From AV40 sp963817335 (lineage in GTDB: Bacteria; Verrucomicrobiota; Verrucomicrobiia; Chthoniobacterales; UBA10450): a stretch of DNA of 64,000 nt. Positions 15,507 through 24,853 of the stretch are shown here, in pieces. The notes below the pieces were generated by a model. It ran no database searches. It was not told the DNA's origin and worked only from the letters and a program-made list of their open reading frames with translations. The position numbers were made by a program, and so were the translations under genes. Location of the stretch: positions 62,001 through 126,000 of the forward strand of contig CAWFNX010000001.1 of NCBI GenBank assembly GCA_963817335.1, given 5' to 3'. The first letter of the stretch is position 1. Every line of letters begins with the position of its first letter.

Positions 15507-17082
15507 ATGGATTTCGATCTTGCTATGACAGTTGACGTCCTTCCAGTAACGTCACTTAAGACGTCGAATCAAGACGTGCATATTCAGCGCCAGCGCGCAG
15601 TTGGCGTCGTCGGCCTAATCGCATTTGCCTTTGCTGGTTGGCTTGCCTTCGAGATACCAAAGGGAACATCTGGCCCAGACGGACGAGTTGCTGACCGCCG
15701 AACGCACTCGCGAGATGCTAATGACGGAACCGTGGGTCGTTCATTACAACTTCGATCTCTCGTTCGAAAAACCGCCGTTACAGTATTGGTTGAGTTGTTT
15801 GACTCTGCCGCGATTCGAGAATCGGTCGGTGGCCGTTCGCATCTGGCCTCTAATCTATGGGACGCTCACCGTGATCGTCCTCGGTTGGCTAAGTTCGCTT
15901 GTTCAGCCCCGCCGGCCCTGGCTGATGCCGCTCACTGCGGCCATTCTTGTTTCCTGTCCTTTATTTTCCACCGAGGCTTGCCGCGCGATGCTCGACGTTG
16001 GCCTGACATTTTTTACAACGTTGGCGATTGCGTTCGCGGAGCTGGCGCGAAAACGACCACCATGGTGGCTCGGAGTCGCAATTGCATGCTGGCTGGCGAG
16101 TTTACAGAAGGTTCCATTGCCATTCTTGATCTGGTTGCTCATTCTCGTTGTCCGTTTGACCGATCGCGGCGAGCGAGAGCGTCTGCGTGGCGGAACTGGT
16201 GGCTTATTGGCAGCATGTTGCTCGGTATCGCGCTGATGTCGATTTGGCCGTTACTTCAGCTAATCAAATATGAGATGCCGATTGGGACTGAGTTTCACCA
16301 AGAAGTGACAGTGTGGCTCGGGCCGGAATATTTGGGCAAGCGTCCATATCTTGAAGTTCTACTGAAGCTTCCGTTGGCAGGAGGCGCGGCCGGCTTGTTT
16401 CTTTTACTGGCGCCGGTGGTAGTTCTATTTTCAAAAAAAGTGCGGCCAGACCCGACGCTGCGCGAACTTGCGATTATAAGTCTGCTTTTTATCGCTCTCA
16501 CGATTATCTCGAACTTTCGCGGGGTTCGATACGTTTTGCCGATTGTGCCGTGCCTCTGTCTTTTGCTCGCGTTGACTTTTTGCAGATTCCTCGAGCAGGG
16601 GTCGGCAATAAGAAAGCGAGCGGTCGTAGGTCTGGCGGTAATCTTATTTGCCGGTTTCGTTCACTCGGAGTTGCAAATCATCTTGCGCCAAAAAGACTTG
16701 GCTCGAAGAGAAGCTGATCGCTGAAAAGCTTGGAGAGATGCAACAAGCCGGGACGAAAACTGTGCTGATCAAAGCGCTCAAGGCTGGGAATGATTTGATG
16801 TGGGATTCCTTTTATCTCTTTCATGGGAATTTTCGATATCCGGTGACAAAATACACAGTCGACGAAATTCGCAGCAACCCGCCGAAGCCCCCCGTGATTG
16901 GTGCGTGCGTTGCGCGTGATTTTCCTATTATCAAAGGCCTTTATCCGAACGTTGAGGTGGAACTTACCCGGGCCCAGTTTATCTGCTGGCAAGTGGTGAA
17001 CAAAAATCCGACTAATGGTGAAGCAGTCGACGACAAACGGCGATCGACCAACGCCAGAAAAATCGAAGCGCAACTCCAATAG
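15507..17082 (+). pseudogene. GT39-like (ArnT/dolichyl-phosphate-mannose mannosyltransferase-like) gene broken by three frameshifts
   Basis: Continuous homology is spread over alternating frames. The start (ATG 15507) has a short N-terminus and a hydrophobic helix; near 15630-15660 the reading moves to the next frame, which gives HLAQTDELLTAERTREML and SFEKPPLQYWLSCL, the catalytic-loop region of GT39 enzymes (E/D-R-T-x-E-M, K-P-P-L-x-Y-W). Near 16175-16195 it returns to the first frame (WLIGSMLLGIALMSIWPLL, then FRGVRYVLPIVPC) and near 16700-16712 moves again to a tail ending at 17082. Restored length would be about 520 residues. The shifts are +1, -1, +1 in sense, which could be assembly indels or true decay. 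The 3' end overlaps the opposite-strand GT2 gene by 71 bases. Confidence 0.75.
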
Positions 17083-17719
17083 ACATCTTCGATCGGCCCC
17101 TGGTACGATCCCGAAATACAATAGGTATTTCGACGACCTTGAGAGTTGGCTGTCCGCGGACAATTATTTCGAACACAATCTTGAACCCAATCGCCGGCTT
17201 AGCGAGATCGAGCAGACGGGAACGCGCAATCGCGAAGAATCCGCACATGGAATCATGCACGCCCGTGAGTGGATAGGCCAACCCCGAGCCGACCCGCGAC
17301 AACACTCGGCGCCAGACAGGCCATCCCGGCGTTGAGCCCCCGGGGACATAGCGACTTCCTATTACCAGATCAGCTACGCCGGTCCGTAACGGCGCGAGCA
17401 AATCATTGATTCTTTCCGGTGGATGACTCAAGTCCGCATCCATGACCACTAACCACTCGCCCCTCGCCAGCGCCGCACCAGCCGTGATCGCAGCGGCTAA
17501 ACCTGGCGCATTTGGGTCTTGCTCAATCACTCGAATTGGGTGACTTGCCGCGAGTGACCGAATGATATCGAGTGTTCCATCAGTCGAATCAGCATCGACA
17601 AAGATAATCTCATGAAACGGAACAGCCGTAGCGACGATCTGCGAGACAAGCGCCAGGATATTCTCCACTTCGTTGCGAGTTGGGATAATGATCGAGATGG
17701 ACGGATCGGTGGCAGACAT
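17012..17719 (-). CDS. GT2 glycosyltransferase, polyprenol-phosphate mannose/glucose synthase type
   Basis: 235 residues from the ATG at 17719; an in-frame start 12 codons upstream (17755) is possible but the shorter one places ISIIIPTRNEVENI at the usual distance. Motifs: IIFVDADSTDGTLDIIRSL, WLVVMDADLSHPPERINDLL (D-A-D), VIGSRYVPGGSTPGWPVWRR and DSMCGFFAIARS, all of the DPM1 class; no C-terminal membrane region. It is a second such enzyme after the one at 4153, suggesting two different polyprenyl-phosphate sugars. Its 3' end overlaps the end of the broken GT39-like gene on the other strand. Confidence 0.87.
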   Translation of the reverse strand: MSATDPSISIIIPTRNEVENILALVSQIVATAVPFHEIIFVDADSTDGTLDIIRSLAASHPIRVIEQDPNAPGLAAAITAGAALARGEWLVVMDADLSHPPERINDLLAPLRTGVADLVIGSRYVPGGSTPGWPVWRRVLSRVGSGLAYPLTGVHDSMCGFFAIARSRLLDLAKPAIGFKIVFEIIVRGQPTLKVVEIPIVFRDRTRGRSKMSIGVALRFFWRWSIAVCRRLLHH

Positions 17720-17878
17720 GCTTTGAAGGTGGTTTCCGCACGGTCGCGAAAGCATTTGTATCAGACTGGCGACATTCTGTTGTCAATCTTCTGGTCGCTC
17801 GGGAGCGTTCTGCTAATTTGCCCCAGTTTGGCCGATCCCCGAAGAGAGTGTCCGCTAGCGTGGTGAAATATCAACGCA

Positions 17879-19138
17879 ATGGCTGCATCGAACTTACCTG
17901 ACGGCCAACGAAAGGTGGTCTCAGGAGTCGCCGAAGTGGTAAAGCCGAGCGGTTTAGCTTCGCGATGTTTTTCTCACTGGCTCGTGCGCGACATCCTGGT
18001 TCCACTTTTCTTTAGTCGAGCGGCCTTGATTATAGTTGCTTGGTTTGGCCTTCATTTCCTTCACGCCCATTTGTACGGAACCAAATGGGAAGTAGCGGAT
18101 GATGGCTTCGGCCACACTGTGGCAGAGCATCTTTCGGCAAACGCCCATCCATTTATAAATATGTGGTCTCGATGGGACGCCGGATGGTATCTCGGGATTG
18201 CGCAGAACGGCTACTCCTTTATCCCTGGAAAACAATCAAACGTAGCTTTCTTTCCACTCTATCCGAACCTGATTCGATTGGTGCATTACGTCGTTCCGCT
18301 ATCCCGCGACGCAGGATGGCTCTTAGTCGGAATCATTGTATCAAACTCCGCTTTGATTGTTGCGCTAATTTATCTCTACCAGCTTGTGCGTTTGGACTTT
18401 GATCGAAGCACGGCTGCTCGGACAGTTCTTTACCTCTGTGTGTTTCCGACAACTCTCTTTTTGTCGGCGGTTTATTCAGAGTCGTTGTTCCTCGCCTCGG
18501 TTGTAAGCTCCTTTTATTACGCACGCATCGGGCGATGGTTTGTAGTGGGCGGCATAGCAGCGACCGCTGCTTTGTGCAGATCGCCTGGTGTCCTAGTTAT
18601 TATTCCTTTGGCGTTTGAATATTTATCCCAGAAGGAATTTCAATGGCGGCGGATACGACCCGATTGTCTCGCGCTACTTCTTGCTCCGCTGGCCGTTGCC
18701 GGCCACCTCACCTTTCTGCGATGGCGATTCGGAGATTGGGGCGTTTTGTCGAAAGCAGAAACCACCCCGGGATGGGATCGCCATTTGACGATGCCTTGGA
18801 ACACGCTCTTGCATTCTTTCCCCGGCATGAATTCGTTCAAAGGATTTCATGGCGCGTTTGAGTTCTTTTTCACCTTGGCGTTGCTAGGCTTGGCCATCTT
18901 CGGTTATTTTCGATTGCGGCTAAGTTATTCGACCTATGCTGCCATTTCCCTGGTGTTTATCACCTCCTGGGGAGAACTGCGCTCCGCGCCGCGATTTGGG
19001 GTGGTCATTTTCCCGATCATAATTGCTCTCGCGTTACTCGGACAGAATCGTGCATTCAATCGCGCGTACCTCATTCTTTCAACGATTCTAGCGCTAGTCT
19101 CAATGGTGGTATTTTCACAATGGGGATGGGTTGCCTGA
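17879..19138 (+). CDS. Multi-pass membrane protein of the PIG-V/mannosyltransferase (GT-C) family
   Basis: 419 residues, ATG at 17879. The periplasmic loop after the first helix has NMWSRWDAGWYLGIAQNGYS, then VAFFPLYPNLIRLVHYVV: the R-W-D-x-x-W-Y and F-F-P-L-Y-P motifs of PIG-V-like mannosyltransferases (GPI mannosyltransferase 2 family, with many bacterial members). About ten helices follow, including VFPTTLFLSAVYSESLFLA, also a family motif (F-x-x-x-x-Y-S-E-S-L-F). Predicted role: transfer of a sugar from polyprenyl-phosphate to a lipid or glycan at the outer face of the inner membrane. The donor could come from either DPM1-like gene. Acceptor unknown. Confidence 0.82.
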   Translation: MAASNLPDGQRKVVSGVAEVVKPSGLASRCFSHWLVRDILVPLFFSRAALIIVAWFGLHFLHAHLYGTKWEVADDGFGHTVAEHLSANAHPFINMWSRWDAGWYLGIAQNGYSFIPGKQSNVAFFPLYPNLIRLVHYVVPLSRDAGWLLVGIIVSNSALIVALIYLYQLVRLDFDRSTAARTVLYLCVFPTTLFLSAVYSESLFLASVVSSFYYARIGRWFVVGGIAATAALCRSPGVLVIIPLAFEYLSQKEFQWRRIRPDCLALLLAPLAVAGHLTFLRWRFGDWGVLSKAETTPGWDRHLTMPWNTLLHSFPGMNSFKGFHGAFEFFFTLALLGLAIFGYFRLRLSYSTYAAISLVFITSWGELRSAPRFGVVIFPIIIALALLGQNRAFNRAYLILSTILALVSMVVFSQWGWVA

Positions 19139-19199
19139 TGCCCACTCGCTGACAAGGATTTATGACTGAAACGCCTGAGGGGAGATGTCGTTGTTCTGA

Positions 19200-20396
19200 A
19201 TGAAGGTCTTTATCGATGTGACGAATTCCTGCCGGTCGCCTCGAAATACCGGAATGCAGCGAATGACGCGTCGTCTTTTTGCCGAGATGGAGCAGCGGCT
19301 TTCGGTTACACCCCTTTGTTGGAGTCGGCTCGGGCATTTTTACCATCGGCTGGGCGACACTGAGTCGATGTACCTTCGAACGCCGTTTAAAGGGTACGAG
19401 CGCGCCGTTGCTCTGCCGGAATTTCGCGGCGAAAAGCTTCCTGGTGAACTGCGGCGGCTTATTTGCCGCAAAACGCTTCGATCTTTCACGCGAGGTTCGA
19501 CCTGACGACGTCTTTCTTGTGCCGGATCATTTTGGCGATTCGCGTCGACGCCGACTGCCAGCGCTGATCCGCAAAATCGGGATTCGGTCGATGGTCATTT
19601 TTCATGATGCTGCGATGGAACGGCTCGGGATGCATGGAAAGCGAAGCACGAAGAAGTTTCGCGAATATCTAAAAGCGCTGGCGGCGTTCGATTGCGTCAT
19701 TTGCATCTCGGAACAGTCGCGAGACGACCTGATTGCCTTTTGGGAGGAATTCGGAATTCGTGAGATGCCGGAAACATTCGTCGAGGGCTGGCCGCTTGAA
19801 TTCGATGATCGGGAACGAGTTTCGTCTGATGCTTACGCGAAATCGAAGATCGTGCTTTGTGTCAGCACGTTTGTGCCGCGCAAAAATCATCTGGCACTAT
19901 TGGATGCAGCTGAGCAGTTATGGGCAAGTGGCGTCGCATTTGAATTGAAGTTGGTCGGCGCTTGGGCGGGGAATTTTGCGGTGTCGAAGAAGATTCGCGC
20001 ACTGAGATCAAAAGGCAGGTCGCTGGTTTGGCTAAAACATGTCGACGACAAGACGCTGCACGCGCTTTATCGCGAATGCGCCTTCACCGTTTATCCATCG
20101 TTGATGGAAGGGTTCGGTCTCCCGATTGCCGAGAGTCTCTGGCACGGCAAACCGTGCGTCTGTGGAGGTAACGGCGCTCTGGGCGAAGTCGCGCGTGGCG
20201 GCGGTTGCTTGATCGTCGATCAAACGAAGACCGCCGCACTAGCGGATGGAATTAAAGCTCTTTTGTGGACGACAGCTTGTGTTCGCGACTTTCCGATGAG
20301 GCCCGCAAGCGAAAATTCCGTTCTTGGTCCGATTACATCGATAAGTTCCTTGCGTATCTCGATCTAACGCCTAATCCACCGCCAGCTTTACACTAG
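19200..20396 (+). pseudogene. GT4-type glycosyltransferase gene with two frameshifts
   Basis: The first segment from ATG 19200 gives MKVFIDVTNSCRSPRNTGMQ and RTRRLFAEMEQ-like sequence, the usual start of this GT4 family. Near 19485-19495 the reading moves one frame (VRPDDVFLVPDHFGDSRRRR onward), covering MVIFHDAAMERLG, ICISEQSRDDLIAFWEEFG, VLCVSTFVPRKNHLALLDAA and the donor-site block FTVYPSLMEGFGLPIAESLW. Near 20258-20268 it returns to the original frame, giving a natural end (LLDDSLCSRLSDEARKRKFR) and a stop at 20394-20396. Restored length is about 398 residues, normal for the family. The remaining sequence is well conserved, so sequencing or assembly indels are at least as likely as decay. 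Confidence 0.78.
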
Positions 20397-20585
20397 AATT
20401 TGCGCGGTAGATTTCGGAAAATTATCGACACAATTTCAGTTGATCCGAGCGGCTGACACAAGTGTAGTTTGACAGCGTAGGATGCAAGCCTACAAACGAA
20501 AGTTGAACGAACGCACTTTCAGGTTGTGTGACGTTCCTTTGTAAGAAAACATCATTCCGATTGGTGAGCTGGTGCGGAGAGCGGT
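20397..20585. other. Intergenic gap, nothing recognised
   Basis: 189 bases between the GT4-type gene and the next membrane protein. I see no RNA gene, repeat or convincing promoter hexamers; a plausible purine-rich ribosome site (GGAGAG) lies just before the 20586 ATG. Confidence 0.4.
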
Positions 20586-21725
20586 ATGCAGATACTCGGA
20601 GAATGGTTAGCGCGAAAGATTAGCGATCGAACGCGCATCGTGATTTTGGGAGCGATTTGTTTGATCCCGATTTTGTTTGTGGCGCGGCAGTTCTCTCCGG
20701 GCCATGGGTTTACCAGATTGCTCGAAGTTGGGCAGGTACATCTCCCGAGAGCTTTGCCTGAGTTTCAAGCGCTGAATCCCATCACTTTTCCGAGTAAAGG
20801 ATATGATGGACAATTTTATGCGCAGGTGGCGATTGATCCTCTCCTCAGGAACCCTCGTCTTGCCACGGCTTTGGACGATGCCGAGTATCGTAGCCGACGT
20901 ATCGCGATGCCGGCACTGTCGTGGCTCCTCGGTACAGGTGAGCCGGCGCGGGTCGTCACGTGCTACGCGTTAATCAACTTTGTTGCATGGTTTTGTTTAC
21001 TCGGGCTGATTCTTAAGTCGGTACAACCTCAAACAGCTCAGGCTTGGATGTGCGTCGGCGCAACGATGTGGAGTAGCGGCGTCTTCGCGTCGTTGCAACG
21101 TTCGCTTACCGATCTTCCAGCGACGACCGCATTAGTGGCCGCGGGGATGCTGACCGGATGCTCGGCGGGAACGGCGCTACTGGCGCTTTCCCTGCTGACG
21201 AAAGAAACATATGCGGTCTGCGTTTGGTTGCCGTTTGCCAACCTTTCCGGAAACACGGACTCAGTATGGCAACGAATCGCGACACTGGCCGCGATTATCT
21301 TGCCGTTGTCGCTTTGGTTAATCTACGTGCACTCGCGGCTTAAGACTGACGCTTACACCACCGGAGACGTGTCTTGGCCATTTGAAGGTTGGATCTACGG
21401 AGTTCTTTTCTTGGTTAGACACAAAAAAACGTATGCTGTGATCGCTGCGTTCTCGTTAGTTGTGCAACTCATTTACCTGGGTTGGCGACCGCAATACACG
21501 TCGTTCTACTGGTGTATTGCGGTGAGCTTTGCACTCGCATCATGTTTGATGGGCGACGACCCTTTTACAAGCGATGTGAGTTTTACGCGCGATCTACTTC
21601 CAGTCACAGTTGGATTCAACGCGTTGCTCATCAAAGAATCGCCTCGCAAATTCTGTTATTGGTTTTTAGCTGGAAATATCGGCTTAGCGTCAGGAGTCGT
21701 TGCAGCAATTGGGAAGATAGTCTGA
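20586..21725 (+). CDS. Multi-pass membrane protein, probable GT-C-like or cell-surface glycan protein
   Basis: 379 residues, ATG at 20586 with GGAGAG eight bases upstream. One helix at residues 19-35, then a periplasmic loop with FPSKGYDGQFYAQVAIDPLL and RRIAMPALSWLLGTGEPARV, followed by about eight helices. The G-Y-D-G-Q-x-x-Y motif is seen in bacterial membrane proteins found in glycan clusters; no catalytic function is known to me. It has no soluble C-terminal domain. It precedes the PIG-L-type gene by 23 bases, so the two are likely one transcript. Confidence 0.65.
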   Translation: MQILGEWLARKISDRTRIVILGAICLIPILFVARQFSPGHGFTRLLEVGQVHLPRALPEFQALNPITFPSKGYDGQFYAQVAIDPLLRNPRLATALDDAEYRSRRIAMPALSWLLGTGEPARVVTCYALINFVAWFCLLGLILKSVQPQTAQAWMCVGATMWSSGVFASLQRSLTDLPATTALVAAGMLTGCSAGTALLALSLLTKETYAVCVWLPFANLSGNTDSVWQRIATLAAIILPLSLWLIYVHSRLKTDAYTTGDVSWPFEGWIYGVLFLVRHKKTYAVIAAFSLVVQLIYLGWRPQYTSFYWCIAVSFALASCLMGDDPFTSDVSFTRDLLPVTVGFNALLIKESPRKFCYWFLAGNIGLASGVVAAIGKIV

Positions 21726-21748
21726 TTCAACGTGCCCACGAAGTTTCT

Positions 21749-22870
21749 ATGTTGCGACCTTTGACATTTACATCGACTTCTCGGGTTATGCTGATTGCGC
21801 CTCATCCCGACGATGAAGCACTTGCGTGCAGCGTCATTTTGCAGCGCGCTGTGGACGCCGGCGCGGCTATTCGTGTTGTGTACGCCACAGATGGCGAAAA
21901 CAACCCCTGGCCGCAGCACGTGATCGAACGTAAATGGCGTTTGAAGGGCGCCGATCGTAAGCGTTGGGGTAAATTGCGGCGCGCTGAGGCGTTGGCTGCG
22001 CTAGCCGTTCTTGGAATAAACACATCGAGCGTGAGCTTTTTGGCATTGCCAGACCAAGAAATGAGCGATTTATTGATATCTCACTCTCAAGAGCTGATCC
22101 GACGTTTTTCAAAGCTCATCGCCTCGTGCCGGCCCACGCATCTGTTCGTTCCATCAATATCTGACACGCATCCTGATCACAATAGTTTAGCGGTGATGCT
22201 CCGAGTTAGCTCGAGTAAGCCCGTTTCCCTTGGGGAGCCGATCTCGATCTGGAGCTATGTTGTACACGGCAGAAGTCCTGCCTTCTTTGACCGAGCCGAG
22301 ATTGTCCGGCAATCCGCGATCGAAACGGCAATCAAATTGCGGGCGATCAATTGCCATAAAACTCAGCTCAAATTATCGAAGCGACGATTTCTCGCATACG
22401 GGTTACGTCCCGAGCGATTCTTGAGTATCGGAGAGCGCGAAGATGTACGTGCCGACGGAGCGATTATTCGCGCTTCCAGACGCGAAAATTTACTGGGAGT
22501 AAAGATACGGCTTTCGCCGAAACTGATTCGCGTTAGAGCAACTATATATGTCTTGGGACACGATTGCCACGCCAACTTGCGCTGCCTAGGATTGCAACTT
22601 CCGGTTCACGATTCCCTTGTCGAAATATTCGACTGCGTAAATGAATCGTGCCTTGGTTCGGCTTCGTATCGAGGCGATGCTTTGACCGGCGAGCTGACCG
22701 TTCCGATTAATCTTTTTTCACCTGCGCATGCGCTTTTTATTAAACTTGAACAGTGGTCATGGTTTTTTGACGAAGCAGGCTGGCTTGAAATGCCGGCGGA
22801 GCAGCTCGAACCGGCGGGCGCTGTTTCGAGCCAAGAGACCACGGAAGAGAAGCTGTTAGGGTTCGCGTAG
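21749..22870 (+). CDS. PIG-L/LmbE-family N-acetylglucosaminide deacetylase
   Basis: 373 residues from ATG 21749, the first Met after the stop of the upstream gene and just ahead of the domain; the frame is open further upstream but that part overlaps another gene. The zinc site is visible: VMLIAPHPDDEALACS (HPDD) and, about 135 residues on, DTHPDHNSLAVML (HPDH). A C-terminal domain of about 150 residues (residues 220-373) is not part of the standard fold and I do not recognise it. Family role: removal of an acetyl group from GlcNAc in glycolipids such as GlcNAc-PI, mycothiol or bacillithiol precursors. In this cluster an inositol or glycolipid substrate would be consistent, but is inference. 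Confidence 0.85.
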   Translation: MLRPLTFTSTSRVMLIAPHPDDEALACSVILQRAVDAGAAIRVVYATDGENNPWPQHVIERKWRLKGADRKRWGKLRRAEALAALAVLGINTSSVSFLALPDQEMSDLLISHSQELIRRFSKLIASCRPTHLFVPSISDTHPDHNSLAVMLRVSSSKPVSLGEPISIWSYVVHGRSPAFFDRAEIVRQSAIETAIKLRAINCHKTQLKLSKRRFLAYGLRPERFLSIGEREDVRADGAIIRASRRENLLGVKIRLSPKLIRVRATIYVLGHDCHANLRCLGLQLPVHDSLVEIFDCVNESCLGSASYRGDALTGELTVPINLFSPAHALFIKLEQWSWFFDEAGWLEMPAEQLEPAGAVSSQETTEEKLLGFA

Positions 22871-22901
22871 ATACGCTCAAAGCGTCACAAACGTTTTGAA
22901 A

Positions 22902-23618
22902 CTACGACACTATAATTCGCTCGCCGTGCGGATGGGAAACGACGATGCGGCCGTCCTTCATCTCGTGCACCCAATCGCAGGCATCGGCAATAAAGCGGTT
23001 GTGGGTCACGAGTAGAAGTGCTTTCTCGCGTTCCCGCACGATCTTTGCCAGCAGCTCAAATGCGCGTTGCGAATTATTGGTGTCGAGATTTCCCGTCGGT
23101 TCATCGGCGAGAATGACTTGAGGATCGTTCGCCAAGGCGCGCGCGATGGCCACCCGTTGTTGTTCGCCGCCGGAAAGATGCCGGCTTTGACGCCGAAGTT
23201 TGTCGCCGAGCGCGACAGCTTCCAATAAAGTGGCGGCGCGCTCGGCCATTTCCTCGTCACTTAGCTGGCCGAGCCGGCGCATCGGAATCATGACATTTTC
23301 TTGGGCGGTGAAATCCTCCATCAAAAAGTGAAACTGAAAAATGAATCCGATGAGCTCGTTGCGGCGGCGTGCCAGCTCCTCATCACTGAGATGCGAAATT
23401 TGGGTCGAACCAATTTGAACCGAACCGCCATCCGGCTTGTCAAGCAGGCCCAGAATGTAAAGCAGCGTGCTTTTGCCGCAGCCGGACGGACCGACCACCG
23501 CGTGCAAACTACCCGCTTCCACATCCAGTGAAACGCCGCGAAGCGCATGAACGCGTTCCTCTTCCTCGCCGAGATAGCGCTCGAGCGCCCGGCAACTGAG
23601 TGAAATATCGCCTCTCAT
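22902..23618 (-). CDS. ABC transporter ATP-binding protein (LolD/MacB type)
   Basis: 238 residues from the ATG at 23618, which overlaps the permease stop (ATGA); longer in-frame starts lie inside the permease gene. Walker A GPSGCGKSTLL, Q-loop IFQFHFLM, signature LSGGEQQRVAIARAL, Walker B VILADEPTGNLD and switch His in LLLVTHNRF are all intact. It energises the FtsX-type permease encoded immediately upstream. It is the last gene of a five-gene efflux operon. Confidence 0.94.
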   Translation of the reverse strand: MRGDISLSCRALERYLGEEEERVHALRGVSLDVEAGSLHAVVGPSGCGKSTLLYILGLLDKPDGGSVQIGSTQISHLSDEELARRRNELIGFIFQFHFLMEDFTAQENVMIPMRRLGQLSDEEMAERAATLLEAVALGDKLRRQSRHLSGGEQQRVAIARALANDPQVILADEPTGNLDTNNSQRAFELLAKIVREREKALLLVTHNRFIADACDWVHEMKDGRIVVSHPHGERIIVS

Positions 23619-24853
23619 AGACTCGAGCCACGCAAAGTGTCGACCGGTTGAAGTTGCGCCGCCCGGCGCGCCGGAACGTAACTGGCAATAAACACCGCAA
23701 CGATCGCAAGCACCGTTGCCCAGAAATAATGTCGCCAGTCCCACACCACCAAAAAATGATTGGTGTAAAGCAATCCGCGGATGTGGATCGGCACTTTGGA
23801 AATTCCCAACGTGAGCAACGCTCCAAGTGCGCAACCCAACAGCGAACCGACTGCAGCGATAAGAGCTCCCTGCCAGAGAAAGATCGCCGAGATATCAATT
23901 CTGCGATAACCGATTGAGCGCAAGATCGCGATCTCCCGAACTTTCGACAGCACCGACATCGTCAGCACATTGAAAATTCCGAATCCCGCAAGGAGGATGA
24001 TCAGCGAAACCGTAATCGCAGCAGAAATTCGCAGGGTGGCAAAGATTTGGAGATTACCTTCCTCGCGTTCCTGCCAGCTTTGGGCCGAGTGTCGAAAAAG
24101 TTCTTCAAAATGAGTCGCCAACGCCGGCGCGCGGTCCGGGTCGCGCAGTTTGTAAATAATCATCGATGCCTGGTACGACTTTTTTAAAAGGCGTTGGGCG
24201 ACGCGTGCGTGCGAGTAGACGCGGGTGGCGTCGATCGCGCCGACCCCGCTGCGCGCGAGGGCCGCAACATTGAACCGCTGGTAATCCCCACCCGGAGAAA
24301 GTAATTGCACGGTATCTCCCGGAAAGACTTCGAGCGCGTCCGCCAGCCGGTAACCGAGGATGACGCTCGTCGTGTTATTGCGGAAGTCATCGAATGAACC
24401 GCTGACGATCTGGTTCGCAAGGTCGGTCGTGCGCAGATGCGAAATGGGTTCAATCCCGTACAAATCAGCCGTCGTCGTTTCGAATCCCGCGCGAGCACTG
24501 ATCGAGCCGCGAAGAACGGGCGAGCAAGCGATAACGTTTGAAAACTGGCGGCTCACTCGCATGATCTCACTAACATTGGTAATTCCTTCGAAATAGTTTC
24601 GGCGTTGCGAAACGCCGGCTTGCGTGTTGGCCGTAAGAACCATTCCTTCGTAGCGGGGTAGAAATCGCGCCCGCAAAGTAAGCGCGCCGTTGCTCCCGAT
24701 CGTCGAGTCGATGAAAAACTGCATGAACCCCTGGGTCTGGGCCTGGGTGCAGATGAAAATGCCGACTCCGAAAACAACGCCGACCAGGCTGAGCAGTAGC
24801 GCGCGTTTGCGGTGCGTGGCAAAACGCAGCGCAATGTAGAGCGGCGGGGTCAC
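23615..24853 (-). CDS. ABC transporter permease, FtsX/MacB-LolCE family
   Basis: 412 residues from a GTG at 24853 that overlaps the preceding stop (GTGA). Topology is one N-terminal helix (LLLSLVGVVFGVGIFICT), a large periplasmic domain (about residues 45-270) and three C-terminal helices, the FtsX plan. The region VLSKVREIAILRSIGYRRIDI is the cytoplasmic coupling helix typical of MacB and LolC/E. With the adjacent membrane-fusion protein and TolC proteins it is more like MacB than LolC. Substrate unknown. Confidence 0.88.
   Translation of the reverse strand: MTPPLYIALRFATHRKRALLLSLVGVVFGVGIFICTQAQTQGFMQFFIDSTIGSNGALTLRARFLPRYEGMVLTANTQAGVSQRRNYFEGITNVSEIMRVSRQFSNVIACSPVLRGSISARAGFETTTADLYGIEPISHLRTTDLANQIVSGSFDDFRNNTTSVILGYRLADALEVFPGDTVQLLSPGGDYQRFNVAALARSGVGAIDATRVYSHARVAQRLLKKSYQASMIIYKLRDPDRAPALATHFEELFRHSAQSWQEREEGNLQIFATLRISAAITVSLIILLAGFGIFNVLTMSVLSKVREIAILRSIGYRRIDISAIFLWQGALIAAVGSLLGCALGALLTLGISKVPIHIRGLLYTNHFLVVWDWRHYFWATVLAIVAVFIASYVPARRAAQLQPVDTLRGSSL

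Noticed and set aside
16722..16724. TGA in the GT39-like gene read as selenocysteine
   Set aside because: The downstream protein is in another frame, so an indel explains it better.
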